Assembly: GCF_964186625.1 (NCBI RefSeq) | Contig: NZ_OZ075110.1 | Coordinates: 62,001-126,000 of the forward strand | Reading direction: 5' to 3' | Source: Asticcacaulis sp. MM231 | Lineage (GTDB): Bacteria; Pseudomonadota; Alphaproteobacteria; Caulobacterales; Caulobacteraceae | Length of the DNA: 64,000 nt | Part shown: piece after piece, positions 10,525 through 20,249 of the stretch | How the letters are laid out: every line of letters starts with the position of its first letter | Position numbering within the stretch: the stretch's first letter is position 1 | Translations under genes and position numbers: made by a program | The notes under the pieces: generated by a model | The model's input: the letters and a program-made list of their open reading frames with translations, nothing else | What the model was told of the DNA's origin: nothing | Database searches by the model: none

Positions 10525-11028
10525 CTAACTCTCCCAAGGTCTCCAGTCCGCAACATGGGCAACAAATTGCTTGATTGGATGAAAATCCAACCACAGATGG
10601 ACGCCCCAGACATTGAGGATGACGCTGAGGATGAGCACGGCAGTGACGCCGCTCGTCAGGTACAATGCCAATTGATAACGCTTGCGCCGACGGGTCGTAA
10701 TGACGATCAGATTTTCCAGGTGGGTGAATTTCTTGCTTTTGTATGAGGCGGCTGAGGAGGCCCAGATCGCGCTCAGGCACAGCATGCAGATGAACAGATA
10801 GGCCAAGAGTTCGAAGAGGAGCAGGACATCGTACTTTTCGTCGGAATGTCCGAACTGGAAAAGAAGAAGCGACGAGATCGCAACCATGATGGACACGTGA
10901 GAGAGGAGGGCGGAGGTCTTGTCATTCAAGCCTTCCGCGCCGCGTATGGCGGCCTGGCCCATCTCGGTTGCCGAGATTTCGACAGTGATGCGGGTGTACT
11001 CGAGACCTTTCTCTAGGTCGTTGTCCAT
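10525..11028 (-). CDS. Small membrane protein, three TM segments
   Basis: 167 aa. Three hydrophobic spans are clear: around SIMVAISSLLLF (about 46-58), LLLFELLAYLFICMLCLSA (about 68-87) and LTSGVTAVLILSVILNVWGV (about 124-144), with a basic loop TTRRRKR between the second and third. The opening LNDKTSALLSHVSIMVA resembles the entry of SLATT/PycTM-type membrane effectors, which disrupt the inner membrane in nucleotide-signalling defence systems. That resemblance is by eye and weak. It is the first gene of the minus-strand cluster. Confidence 0.65.
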   Translation of the reverse strand: MDNDLEKGLEYTRITVEISATEMGQAAIRGAEGLNDKTSALLSHVSIMVAISSLLLFQFGHSDEKYDVLLLFELLAYLFICMLCLSAIWASSAASYKSKKFTHLENLIVITTRRRKRYQLALYLTSGVTAVLILSVILNVWGVHLWLDFHPIKQFVAHVADWRPWES

Positions 11029-11608
11029 CTGTCCCTGCCCGTCGCCGCCCTGCCGGCTACGATCCGCGCCGTACCGGTTGGGTGCTCATTCATTGAATCC
11101 AGGGCAAATAAACCACTCAATTTCCTCGGGTACCAGTTCGTGTAAATTTTTGGTTAACCATGTTGCGCAATTGCATCGCTTGGTGAGGCTGGTAGGGCGA
11201 ACTCGATTTGGCTGTCACGCGTCGGCAGGGTCTGTCTCAGCGAGCGAACGGACGGACGATTTCCAGGATTCGTTTACGCTGCTTCGGGCTTTGTATCTTT
11301 GGAAAGGCCTCCGCGAGCTCGACATTCTGAAACAAAGACAAGTCGCATTTCAAACTGGAATCCGCCTACAATTTTTTTGTCTAGGCCGATTAGAGATGTC
11401 GCAGTTTGTGCCATTTAGAAATGTCACCGGTACCGTCAGTGGAGTAGGGCGGCGGGCGGCGCGGAGCTTTTCAAGCGAGCGCAGCGCCCGACCGTCGACC
11501 GACGCACTGGCGTTCTTTCGGCGAGTTTTGGTACACGCGCGAACGCGTAGCGGTTTTCTTTGCATGGGCTAACTGTTAGTTATTCTGTCTTCCATAAGGG
11601 GCGCTCAT
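11029..11608. other. 580-bp intergenic region
   Basis: Lies between the divergent starts of the small membrane protein (minus) and the hypothetical gene at 11609 (plus), so it should hold both promoters. Frames through it give only arginine/serine-rich, protein-unlike translations. I see no convincing tRNA, terminator or repeat in it. Confidence 0.4.
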
Positions 11609-12292
11609 ATGAAAACGGAAGATTATACCCCTGATGCCATTTGTGGTTCGCTTGGGATCGGTGTTTTCGATGAACCTTTCACCCGCGGTAGGCCAGGGCA
11701 ACAGTTTCGTATGCTTCTCTGTCCATCGTTTGCACCTGAACTATCTATTACATTGACTGAAGTCACCGCTGCGTCGGGAAGTCCTCGAGGGCGAAGCGAT
11801 GCTGAAATAACGACTGTGCTCTTGGTTGCCGCATCCCGCACACAAATCTGGACAATGGACAAGCCGGGGCTAGTGACTGTCGATCATGCAAAATCCGAAA
11901 ATGCTTCGCTGACTCTCAAGGATTTGGAGCTCAAGTTCCGTGGTGCTCTCGCTGCGCCATCTCAGTCCGTGGTTACGTTGGATGGTATGCCAGTTTATGC
12001 AGTCTTGCGCAGGTACGGCAACTCAATTTTGGTAAGAGAAACTCCTGCCAAGGACAGCCCATTCGGAAAGTTTGTTGCTGAGATAGTGAATGTCGCCTTT
12101 TCGGTATCTGACAACATCGGTTGCCAGAATGCGTTAGCCCACGCTGGATGCTATGTGGGCCTCGATCTACCTGTTGAAGCGGTTCCTGAACCAAAACACT
12201 CAACGCAGGTAAGTGTTATCGGCGTGCCTGATGATCAAAACGAATTACTAGCTGCTTTGGCCGCAGTAGCTGGTCGTCAGACGCGCAATTAG
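11609..12292 (+). CDS. Hypothetical protein
   Basis: 227 aa from ATG 11609, preceded by an AAGGGGCG ribosome site. Not recognised. Soluble, no signal peptide or membrane segment; mixed alpha/beta look with strands such as ITTVLLVAAS and SVVTLDGMPVYAVLRR. Codon use is less GC-rich at third positions than its neighbours, and it stands next to a transposase remnant, so recent acquisition is possible. No partner in an operon. Confidence 0.6.
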   Translation: MKTEDYTPDAICGSLGIGVFDEPFTRGRPGQQFRMLLCPSFAPELSITLTEVTAASGSPRGRSDAEITTVLLVAASRTQIWTMDKPGLVTVDHAKSENASLTLKDLELKFRGALAAPSQSVVTLDGMPVYAVLRRYGNSILVRETPAKDSPFGKFVAEIVNVAFSVSDNIGCQNALAHAGCYVGLDLPVEAVPEPKHSTQVSVIGVPDDQNELLAALAAVAGRQTRN

Positions 12293-12387
12293 GCTTACCG
12301 GCGTGCTGGTTAGCCCAGGCTGAACATGTGCTTGGTCTGATCACGCCGCTTCGGGCCCTTGCTTGTGCGCATGCCCGGCGGCTCGGT

Positions 12388-13224
12388 TTACTGACTCTGG
12401 CGGATCAGGGCGAGGAGGCCGCCCAGCCGCTTGTTCTCAAGCACTGCAGTCTCAGTGACACGTCGCAGCTTGTCGAATGTGCGGTAGGGCATGCTGGGGC
12501 CTTTGTAGCGGACCTCCAACCAACCATCGGGGAAATCCACGACCTCGACCCGCTGGCCGATCGCGGCCTGGGCGAACTCGGACGGTTCGATCATGAAGAG
12601 GATGTTATCGTACTGTAGCGTCAGGGACTGCGAAAGGGTTCTCTCGGCACGCCAGGTGAAGGCCTCGTCGAGCCGATCCCTGGGCGTCATGGGCCGGTGG
12701 AGATCCTTGTCGTTGAATGGCGCCTTGGCGAAACGGGCATTGTAGTCGGCCATGAAGGTCGGCAGGAAGGCGTTGCCAGCCTCCATGGTGCAGATGCCGG
12801 CGAGCCGAAGCTCCTTCACGAGCCGGTCTTGCAGGGTCTTGTTGGCGCGCTCGACGCGGCCCTTGGCCTGGCTGGAGTTGGCGCAGATGATTTCGATCGT
12901 CAAGGCCTTCAGCGCGCGACCGAACTGAGTCATGCCGTCGCCATGAAGCCAGGCGGCCTTGTTCACTCGGAAGACGGCATGCTTGTCGGTGTAGAAGGCT
13001 ATGGGCTTGCCGTGCTCCTCCAGATACCGCTGTGTGGCGTTGAAATAGGCGAAGGTCGACTCCGACTGGACGAACTGCAGGTGCATCAGTCGGCTGGTCG
13101 CATCATCGATATAGACGAGTAGGGTGCACTTCGGCCCGCGTTTCCTTGAAATCAAACCGCCGGCGCCTTGCAGCCGGTAGCGCTTCAGCAATCGCCAAAC
13201 CTGTCGTTCGCTGATCCCAAGCAG
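12388..13224 (-). mobile_element. Remnant of an ISNCY-type transposase, N-terminally truncated and internally deleted
   Basis: The recognisable part begins at about 13224 with LLGISERQVWRLLKRY, the helix-turn-helix of ISNCY-type transposases, and continues into the DDE integrase core (LLVYIDDATSRLMHLQF, IAFYTDKHAVF, NSSQAKGRVERANKTLQDR) to the C-terminal strand-rich part ending at 12388. Two faults show decay. The reading frame upstream of 13224 (to 13464) is unrelated sequence, so the normal N-terminus is lost. At about 13138 the helix-turn-helix segment RKRG runs straight into PKCTLL, omitting the usual stretch of about 100 residues that carries the first catalytic acidic region. I did not find clear terminal inverted repeats. 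Confidence 0.7.
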
Positions 13225-13369
13225 GGGTTTTCGGCCGAACCGTGCAAAAAGTGACGATAAACAACCTTCTGATTTTGCATGATTATTCGGGATGGTCGCG
13301 CGACAAACCTTTGAAAATATTAGAAAGTCAGGCTTTCGACCGGATAGCGCCCAAACCGGCCACTTCCGA

Positions 13370-15389
13370 CTAAGGCCCAAATCGATCATGATCTTCAGAC
13401 CTTTGACCCAGATGCTTCTCGAACCAGGCCACTGTCCGGTGCAGTGAATCAAGTTGATCTTCACGCTTGGTCAGCCCATGCCCCTCGTCAGCATAAATGA
13501 CGGTTTCGACGATTGCGTTCTTGGCACCAAGTGCCGCTTGTAACTGTTTTGCCTGGGCGACAGGCACGCGCGTATCCCTTTCGCCTTGCAGAATCAGCAA
13601 CGGCACATGAATATTGTCGACGTAAGATATTGGTGAAGCATCTGCGTAAAGCTTCCCATTTTGTTCTAGCTCTCCCAGTAACGACGTGATGAAGGCCTTT
13701 AGAGAAGGATCTGACGCCGTTGCCATGGTACGCCAGTCAATGACCCCGCACGTTTCTACCGCAGCAGCAAAAGCATGCGGCGCCTTGCCCAAGGCCATAA
13801 GCGCCAGGTAACCACCGTAAGAGCCTCCGGAAATACCGACACGATTAGGATCGACATAGCCGCTGGCCACCAGAAAGTCCTTCGCCGCGAGTAAGTCTTT
13901 TAAGTCGCCATTACCAATGTCGTGGACATTCGCCCTCTGGAAAGCCGTCCCGTATCCAGTTGACCCGCGATAATTGGGTTGTATTACAACATATCCGCGG
14001 CTGGCTAAGACTGTCGCCTCCGCGCTGAAGCCGTCCTGCGCTTGTGACGTCGGACCGCCGTGTGCAATGACGACGGCCGGTGCACGACCGCGCCGCTCCA
14101 AATTGAACGGCATGGTTACAATTGCGCTAACTAGAGTTCCGTCGAAGCTGCGATACGTCACGATCGTTGATTTAGGTAGGACTGACCGATTCAGACTACC
14201 CATCGCGAGGTTGGTTATTTTTCGTAACTGCATCTTGCGGATATCAACGGCGTACAATTCCGTCGGCTCATCGGCCCCGGATCGGGCGACAAGCACCTGC
14301 CCTGAATCCGAACTGAAGGCATTCTGGGGTGCAGCGCGGCTCTGTCCGGGAGGGATCGGTAAGGGAGTTTCCTTCATGGCCGCAATGTCGATCACGCTGA
14401 GGAACGAACGCCCATCGACGACCGTTCTCAGTAGCATCTTGCGGCCGTCTGGTGATATCTCGCCGGCCTTTTGCTCCCAGGGCGTCGGCTGGGCCCATCG
14501 GAACTCGCGCGTCGCAATATCGTACACCGCTGCACGGTTACGCCCAGTACCGTCATTCGTAGTGATCGCAATATACCTGCCATCACGGGAGGCTCCACCG
14601 GCCTCAAAAATGGTGTCAGGCTTAGCGAGAATGGGAGTTTGCCTGCCGGTATCCCGATCGACAGCGAACACCCCGGTTTCCGTTCCGGCCGCGTTGGCTC
14701 TTTCAGCAATCAGTGTCTTCCCATTCGACACCCAGGCAACCGGGCTCCAGCGAAAAGTAGGGTCGGGTTCGGAAACAAGGGGGCGGGTCGCCAAGGTTCG
14801 AAGATCGATGAGGGCAAGTTCGACTTGGGCCTGCGCGCGCCCTTTTGTCGTCACAACGGCGATCTGCCCGCCGGGTGAAATCAGCATATCAAATTCGCGG
14901 ACATCGGCAGTCGTCGTGATGTTTTTTGCAGGTCCACCCGCGGTCGGTACCGCCCATATATCGTACATCTCATCGCCGCCGTGGTCCTGGAGGTAGTAAA
15001 GCGTGCGTCCGTCCGGCGACACAACCAGTCCCCGTTGCGCTTCGTCGGACTGTGTCAGTTGGCGAGGCCAGCTTCCGGCCAGTTCTGTGCGCCATATATT
15101 CATCCTTCCTGTCAGAATTCGTGGTGAGAAAGACCTCCCTGCCGTCAGGGCTCCAGACAGCGGACGACAAAGAACGCGTAAAGACAGCGTCCTCAATTGG
15201 AATGGGGTAGGCGTCCGGATGGCTAGTACTTTGGAGCACGAGAGGATTCGTGACCGCCCGCTCAGGCGTGGCGATTTGGGCCGCAGCTGTTGTAGAAAGT
15301 TGGCATGCAAGTCCAACGGTCAAACTCACCAACGCAAACTTCAAAACGGCTCGGCGTGTTGTGACGAAATCCCACTCGATCATAATCAA
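13370..15389 (-). pseudogene. S9 family (prolyl oligopeptidase-type) secreted peptidase, frameshifted
   Basis: Starts at ATG 15389 (or 15383) with a twin-arginine-like signal, TTRRAVLKFALVSLTVGLA followed by an AAAQ cleavage region, so the enzyme is exported. The N-terminal part has beta-propeller strands (SSAVWSPDGREVFLTTNS, VVSPDGRTLYYLQD). The C-terminal alpha/beta-hydrolase domain has GISGGSYGGYLAL with the serine nucleophile, GERDTRVP with the acid and DEGHGL with the histidine. At about 15111-15116 one extra base breaks the frame; removing it gives roughly 672 aa with continuous propeller sequence. It diverges from the M13 peptidase gene across 153 bp holding four matching dyads, which suggests common control. 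Confidence 0.75.
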
Positions 15390-15399
15390 ACTCCATATA

Positions 15400-15514
15400 T
15401 ACGAAGACTATCGTACGATTAAATTCGTAATTGTCAAATGATGCGGTCGGTCAAGTGCTGCGGCGTATTAGGACCTACGAAAATTATCGTTGACGATCTA
15501 CGAAGGTCATCGTA
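15400..15514. promoter_or_regulatory. Four TACGA-N6-TCGTA operator-like dyads between two peptidase genes
   Basis: Sites with the same 5-6-5 dyad occur at 15400-15415, 15414-15429, 15476-15491 (last arm TCGTT, one mismatch) and 15499-15514. Two lie next to the S9 peptidase start and two next to the M13 start, so each divergent gene has a pair. The pair spacing is 14 and 23 bp. A dimeric winged-helix repressor or activator, for instance of the BlaI/MecI or MarR type, would suit such sites; no regulator gene is adjacent, so the protein is unknown. Confidence 0.65.
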
Positions 15515-15542
15515 CGTGTCTTGCGTAGATCTGGAGGCGGAT

Positions 15543-17609
15543 ATGTTGCGCGCTAAATTCAATCTGGCTGTTTTGAGCGCGCTGGCTGTTCCGGCTCTGG
15601 CGCAACCCGTCGGTGCCGAACCATCGATCTGTCCGCCGTCCGTTGCGATGTCGGGCGCGTTCGCGCCCCAAGGCATCGATACGTCGACGTTCAATCGCAC
15701 GTTACACCCTGGCGACGACTTCTTCGCCTACGCCAACGACGGCTGGGTCAAGGCTACGCCGATCCCGTCGGACCATTGGGACTATGGGCAAACCGACATT
15801 CTGGGCGCGACGGTCGATGCACAGATCAAGACTGTTATAGTCGAAAGCGTCACCCATCCAGGCGCACACGGCACCCCGAGCCGGCAGGTCGCAGATGCCT
15901 ATGCCAGCTTCCTGGACAGCGACGGCATCAAGCGGACCGGATTGGCTTCGGTAAGACCTGAATTGACGCAGATTTTGTCCAGCCGAACGCCGGATGAGGT
16001 GGCGCGCTGGATGGCCGACCCGACGTCGAGTTCGCTCTTCGCCATCAACCTGTTCCCCGCCGACGGTCAATGGCGCGTTCATCTCGATCAGCAAAACCTC
16101 AGCCAGCCGATGCTTGGACTCAACCGGGATGACTACGGTCGAGAAGACGCTGCCAAGACGCGCACCGCCTATCAGGCCTATATTGAGGAACTGTTTGAAA
16201 AGGCAGGCGTGGACGCCGCCGCCGTCCGCGCGGTCCGCGTCGTCGCGCTCGAAACCGCGATAGCAGCCAACCAATGGGAATTCAACCGGTTGCGCGACCG
16301 CCGCGCCAACTACCATCCGATGACGGTTGAAGACCTCACGCGTTACGCCCCTGGCTTTCCGTGGCGCGCCTTCCTGAAGGCGCGCGGCGTCGGAAAGGTC
16401 AAGGACATCGTGCTGGGCACCGACACGGCGGTTCAGGCGCAAGCCCGCCTCTTTACCGCGACGCCCCTGGATGACTGGAAATCCTATCTTGCCTTCCACT
16501 GGCTGCAAAACCAGATCGATGTCCTGCCTGCCGCGTTCCGGCAAGCTAGCTGGACCTTCTACGGTCAGACCCTGTCGAACGCAAAGTCTCCGCCCAGTCG
16601 GGAAGAGGTTGCCTCGCGCCTGGTCAACACGTCGCTGGGACCGCTGATCGGACGCCTCTATGCTGATCGATATGTGAGTCCCAAGACAAGAACCGCCGCG
16701 CAAGGGATGATCGACTATCTGCGAACGGCGTTCGACGAACGGCTCGTCAACGTGACCTGGATGGATGACGCTACACGCAAAGAAGCACGGGCCAAGTTGG
16801 CGCACGTCTCGTTTAAGGTCGGATATCCCACCTTGTGGCGGGACTATTCCCGCGTAGATATCCGACGCGGTGACGCCGCCGGCAATTTGCGCCGCATAAG
16901 ACAGGCCGACTGGGCCCATCAGGTGCGACGGCTGAACCCGAACATAAAGGACGAGCCGTGGTATCAAACACCGCAGACCGTCGATGCCAGCTACAGCGTC
17001 CTCTACAACGCGATCGAACTGCCGGGCGCCTACCTTCAGGCGCCCTATTTTGACGCAGACGCCGACCCCGCAGCTAATTTCGGCGCAATCGGTGCGATCA
17101 TCGGTCACGAACTAGGGCACGGTTTCGACGATCAGGGCATTATCTACGACGGCGAAGGCCGTATGCGGGACTGGTGGTCGAAGGACGCTCTCGAACAATT
17201 TTATACCCGGACTGAAGCGCTGGTTGACCAATACAGCGCCTTCACCCCCTATCCCGGCCTGCACCTCGACGGCCAGAAGACGATCGGAGAGAACATTGCG
17301 GACCTATCTGGGGTATCGCTCGCCTACCGCGCCTATCATATGTATTTGCAGGATCATCCATGCGTGGGCCGGGTCTCTATGGACGGACTCACAGGTGACC
17401 AACGCTTCTTCCTCGCGTGGGCGCAGGTATGGCGCTATCAAGCGCCGGAGAGCGCCATACGCTGGCTTATCAAATACAACCCGCACGCCCCCGCCCAGTA
17501 TCGCGTAAACGGCGTGGTACAGAATTTGGATGCCTGGTACGCGGCCTTTGACGTCAAGCCGAGCGACGCGCTTTACCTGCCGCCGGAAAAACGCGTGCGG
17601 ATCTGGTAA
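15543..17609 (+). CDS. M13 family (neprilysin-like) zinc metallopeptidase, secreted
   Basis: 688 aa. I chose ATG 15543 because GGAGG lies 7 bases upstream and the product then begins with a signal peptide (LAVLSALAVPALAQPVGA); the open frame further upstream covers the operator dyads. Family marks: HPGDDFFAYANDGW near the N-terminus, NAIELPGAYLQAPYF, zinc motif HELGHGFDDQG (HExxH) with the third ligand in GENIADLSG, and the C-terminal RVRIW, close to the CRIW/VW ending of M13 enzymes. Length matches bacterial PepO-like members (about 680-700). Likely periplasmic, cleaving oligopeptides. It probably shares regulation with the divergent S9 peptidase. Confidence 0.93.
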   Translation: MLRAKFNLAVLSALAVPALAQPVGAEPSICPPSVAMSGAFAPQGIDTSTFNRTLHPGDDFFAYANDGWVKATPIPSDHWDYGQTDILGATVDAQIKTVIVESVTHPGAHGTPSRQVADAYASFLDSDGIKRTGLASVRPELTQILSSRTPDEVARWMADPTSSSLFAINLFPADGQWRVHLDQQNLSQPMLGLNRDDYGREDAAKTRTAYQAYIEELFEKAGVDAAAVRAVRVVALETAIAANQWEFNRLRDRRANYHPMTVEDLTRYAPGFPWRAFLKARGVGKVKDIVLGTDTAVQAQARLFTATPLDDWKSYLAFHWLQNQIDVLPAAFRQASWTFYGQTLSNAKSPPSREEVASRLVNTSLGPLIGRLYADRYVSPKTRTAAQGMIDYLRTAFDERLVNVTWMDDATRKEARAKLAHVSFKVGYPTLWRDYSRVDIRRGDAAGNLRRIRQADWAHQVRRLNPNIKDEPWYQTPQTVDASYSVLYNAIELPGAYLQAPYFDADADPAANFGAIGAIIGHELGHGFDDQGIIYDGEGRMRDWWSKDALEQFYTRTEALVDQYSAFTPYPGLHLDGQKTIGENIADLSGVSLAYRAYHMYLQDHPCVGRVSMDGLTGDQRFFLAWAQVWRYQAPESAIRWLIKYNPHAPAQYRVNGVVQNLDAWYAAFDVKPSDALYLPPEKRVRIW

Positions 17610-17702
17610 TGCTTGGAGGCCCAGCAGTACGGCATGGCTACTGCTTTCCAGGCACGTCGCATTCGGCTCCTGTTGGGCAAAGGACATTCCGTTACGCGAT
17701 CG

Positions 17703-17947
17703 TTAACTCGCCGCGTGAGGGGAGGGCCTCGGCCGGACGGAGCCACGCCTCCACTTCGTGGCGGCGACCCGGCTGGCCATCTCATCGGCCGCGTCTTCTT
17801 CGGAAAACCAAAATGCTTTTGATTGTCCGACGGCGCCGATCCGACCCGACCCCAATGGCGCTCGATGGTGAACTCGCCAAACAGAGTTGGCTTGACGTCT
17901 ATTTCGTACCAGCGCGCCATGTTTTTCTTCGGACCGCCCCGCGTCAT
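17703..17947 (-). pseudogene. Small WGR-domain protein, frameshifted (copy 1)
   Basis: MARWYEIDVKPTLFGEFTI is followed by RHWGRVG, the Trp-Gly-Arg signature that names the domain. At about 17823, in an A-run, the frame is lost. Adding one base restores KAFWFSEEDAADEMASRVAA, the usual second half of a WGR domain, and a stop at 17703. Start ATG 17947; a TTG at 17974 is possible. WGR domains occur in PARPs and as small free-standing bacterial proteins of unknown role, thought to bind nucleic acid. Two paralogues lie at 27.1-27.7 kb on the same strand. Confidence 0.6.
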
Positions 17948-17997
17948 TCGAGTCGCCGTTTTATAGCAATCCAAGTGCCAAAGAGAGACAATTTATA

Positions 17998-18293
17998 TCA
18001 TTGAATGGCCTCGGTCGTCAGGAAAGCGTAGAGGTCGTCGGTCGTTTCGCCGTCTTTTACCTTGCGCACAGATGTCCATTGCGGCGTCCAGATGCCGGCA
18101 AAGAAGAAGAGGGGGCTTGGTCTTTTGCAAGCTGCACCAGACGTTCCGCGGCATCACTAAGACCCCTGATCCTGACGGACACATATTCCTCCCTGGAATT
18201 GTATCGAACTCTACTCGCGGCAGCTTGAACTCTCACGAGGGGGGTGAAGTCTAGGATGTGCGCGAGCGCTGAAGACAGGCCTGGTCGCACCAC
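17998..18293 (-). pseudogene. Gene remnant, possibly of a SRAP-type (YedK-like) protein
   Basis: No intact gene. One frame, ending at TGA 17998-18000, reads FFFAGIWTPQWTSVRKV and ends LYAFLTTEAIQ. This resembles the AFAGLWE...LTTEA part of SOS response-associated peptidases, but lacks the following H-x-R-M region and the N-terminal catalytic cysteine. A second overlapping frame (18057-18293) gives EEYVSVRIRGLSDAAERLV, which I cannot place. Read as decayed sequence at the edge of the defence island. Confidence 0.3.
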
Positions 18294-18378
18294 TGTTGCG
18301 ATGCTCTATGTATTTTTTGGACCCAAAAAGTACAGTCGAACGGGTCAAACTCGCCTGGCGGCGGGTTGTCGCTGCGTT

Positions 18379-19242
18379 TCAGGACCAGGGGAGGCTTTTG
18401 TAAAATCCTCGCACGCGTTCATAGGCGTCCTCGAATTCTGGTAGCGTCCCAATTTCAAGCTTCAGGGTGTCCCAGTCGTGGCGGGATCTCGCCCGGGTTT
18501 CCTCGTCATCAAAGGAGTTGATCGTGGGCTCGATATTTCGTGACCGCGATTTTTCCACAAAGGTCTTCAGTATCTCTGCTCTGAGTTTTTCATCGGGAGC
18601 ATGCTCCGCTACCAACCTGTCAATGTCCTGACGGCGATTTCGGTCACGTTCCTTCTGCTGCAAAACCGAACGAAGTTTTTCAGCTATCAGCTCGGACAAG
18701 CTATAAGCCCTTAGCTCGGCGCCACCGGTTAGTTCCAGGATCTGAAAATAATTCATGATCTCGTTGAAGGAGATGTCGACCTCGATCAGCCGGGGCACCT
18801 TACCGTCGTTCAGGGTCTTTTCCTCGTCCGTGCCACGGACCGCGAAAGCAATCTTGATCTTCAGGGCCGGGGCCTCGGCGGTTTCGAAGATCTTCTTGGG
18901 CTGCTTTTTTATGGAATGAACCTTCAGGATAAGGTCCGTATAGCCTAGCCGGGCTGCAACACTCGGGAATGCTGAATTTAGAAGGGCCTCAATTCTCGCA
19001 TCGACGGTCATGTCTGGATTCAACCCGGCGGTAAGGTCGATGTCCGCGGTCTGCCGGGGACTGCCGTAGGCGAGGCCCATCAGGATACCGCCTTTCAGGT
19101 AGAGCTCCTCATTGAGCGGGTGGGTTGAGGCTATTGCGTTCAGGGTAATTTCAATTGCCTGCCTTTGACGAAATGTCACAGGGTCGGCCTTGGCCTTGTC
19201 GACCCAAGCGGCAACGTCGATTTCCACGTGGGTGTCAGACAT
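18379..19242 (-). CDS. abiEii: AbiEii/AbiGii-type nucleotidyltransferase toxin
   Basis: 287 aa. The nucleotidyltransferase core is clear: KGGILMGLAYGSPRQTADID, with G60-S61 and the metal-binding pair D67-x-D69, and later LSELIAEKLRSVLQQ followed by RDRNRRQDIDRL, the Lys/Arg-Asp motif of the AbiEii family. The length matches the family. It directly follows the AbiEi-type antitoxin gene (one stop codon against the next start), the usual type IV toxin-antitoxin order. Such toxins modify tRNA or other acceptors with NTP and arrest growth during phage infection; the target here is not shown by the sequence. Confidence 0.87.
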   Translation of the reverse strand: MSDTHVEIDVAAWVDKAKADPVTFRQRQAIEITLNAIASTHPLNEELYLKGGILMGLAYGSPRQTADIDLTAGLNPDMTVDARIEALLNSAFPSVAARLGYTDLILKVHSIKKQPKKIFETAEAPALKIKIAFAVRGTDEEKTLNDGKVPRLIEVDISFNEIMNYFQILELTGGAELRAYSLSELIAEKLRSVLQQKERDRNRRQDIDRLVAEHAPDEKLRAEILKTFVEKSRSRNIEPTINSFDDEETRARSRHDWDTLKLEIGTLPEFEDAYERVRGFYKSLPWS

Positions 19243-20143
19243 TCAGTGAAAGCATCCAAACTTCGGAATGATCCGAGACAAATTCACGGTCCGGATCAAG
19301 CTTCCTTGAACTTCCCCGCTACTCAAGGCCTTCCATTTTTCCACCTGATTATGGACCAACCGCATACGCTCTTCAAGGATATAGCCTGCCCGGACCTTCG
19401 CGATATCGGTCCGCGCCGTATCAACAGCCTCGATTATCTCGTTTAGATAGGTACGCGCATGTTGCTGCCAGACGTCGAGAACGTGGGTCATGCCCCCGCA
19501 AAGGTCGGGTTTCTGCACCATGTCCAGGAAGGTCTGTCCGATGGTGGCAACGCGAACCTCGCTGCTTCGGTCCTTCACGTACGCGCCCGACGTCTTCGAA
19601 CTCATACATTGTGAGAGGCCGACCACGCACCTCATGCGGGTGGTTGATTATCTTCATCGCGAACGGGTTTTCTTCCGCAGCTTCGGTTAAGGCGCTTTCA
19701 CGTAGGTGCAATTTTTCTTTGAGCGTCGACCTGTCGGGACGTGACATTATCAGGCTTTCAGGATGGCGATCCGTAAGCCCCCATCGCTGCATGGCAGAGA
19801 GATGGGACACATAACAAAATTCATCGACCAAGGAGGCAATGTCCTCAGCGGGCAGGTCCGGAACGCTCAGAATCCGCAGAACCGATGGTCCGTAATCCGG
19901 ATCCGACGCGATCTTGCCGTTGTCCTTCAGGCTGTCTCGCAGCCGGAATGTGTCTGCTTGGGCCGGTGTGTGGCTGCGAAGATAAAGTTTCTTGTCTGTC
20001 GGCTCGGTGTACAGACGCCAGACCAGTCGATGAAATTCGAATATCGAAAGCACCGGCCGGTTATGGACATGAAGCAACTCGACAAGATGCTTGCCGGCGT
20101 GAGTTAGCTTGTCCGAGAAGGGCGTCGGCAGTCGCTGGGCCAT
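19243..20143 (-). pseudogene. abiEi: AbiEi-type antitoxin / autorepressor, frameshifted
   Basis: Starts at ATG 20143. The N-terminal segment HLVELLHVHNRPVLSIFEF looks like the winged helix-turn-helix of AbiEi antitoxins. At 19586-19588, in a short G-run, one extra base breaks the frame; removing it joins MYEFEDV to GAYVKDRSSEVRVATIGQT, and the family's C-terminal part continues (VLDVWQQHARTYLNEIIEAV) to 19243. The intact protein is about 299 aa. Known AbiEi proteins neutralise the toxin by modification and repress their own promoter by binding inverted repeats. Two long palindromes lie just upstream of this start (20152-20198 and 20250-20294). If the break is real the toxin would be unrestrained, so I favour a sequencing indel. 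Confidence 0.7.
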
Positions 20144-20151
20144 AGTTATTG

Positions 20152-20198
20152 GTGATCCGATTTATAAGCGTCCTAAGGACGCTTATAAATCGGATCAC
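20152..20198. promoter_or_regulatory. 47-bp perfect palindrome upstream of abiEi (candidate operator 1)
   Basis: Two 23-bp arms around one central base, beginning 8 bp upstream of the antitoxin start. The core is GCGTCCTAAGGACGC. It shares CGTCCTAAGGACG with the second palindrome 51 bp further upstream, while the outer arms differ. Placement matches the inverted repeats bound by AbiEi in known abiE promoters. Confidence 0.6.
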
Positions 20199-20249
20199 GG
20201 GAGAAGTCAAGAAGCGCTGTCCAAACGAGCAATCGGCTTGACTTCTATA

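Noticed and set aside
10919..11572. 217-aa plus-strand reading frame
   Set aside because: It overlaps the start of the small membrane protein, is serine/arginine-rich, and has no ribosome site or recognisable domain.
13974..14996. 340-aa plus-strand reading frame inside the S9 peptidase
   Set aside because: It runs opposite clear propeller and hydrolase motifs and has no protein-like pattern of its own.
15702..17108. 468-aa minus-strand reading frame in the M13 peptidase
   Set aside because: Mirror of the codon pattern of a certain peptidase gene; no start signal or motif.
484..20143. Programmed +1 frameshifting to explain the split genes
   Set aside because: The shift sites share no slippery codon, stop context or downstream structure, and occur in unrelated genes in both directions.
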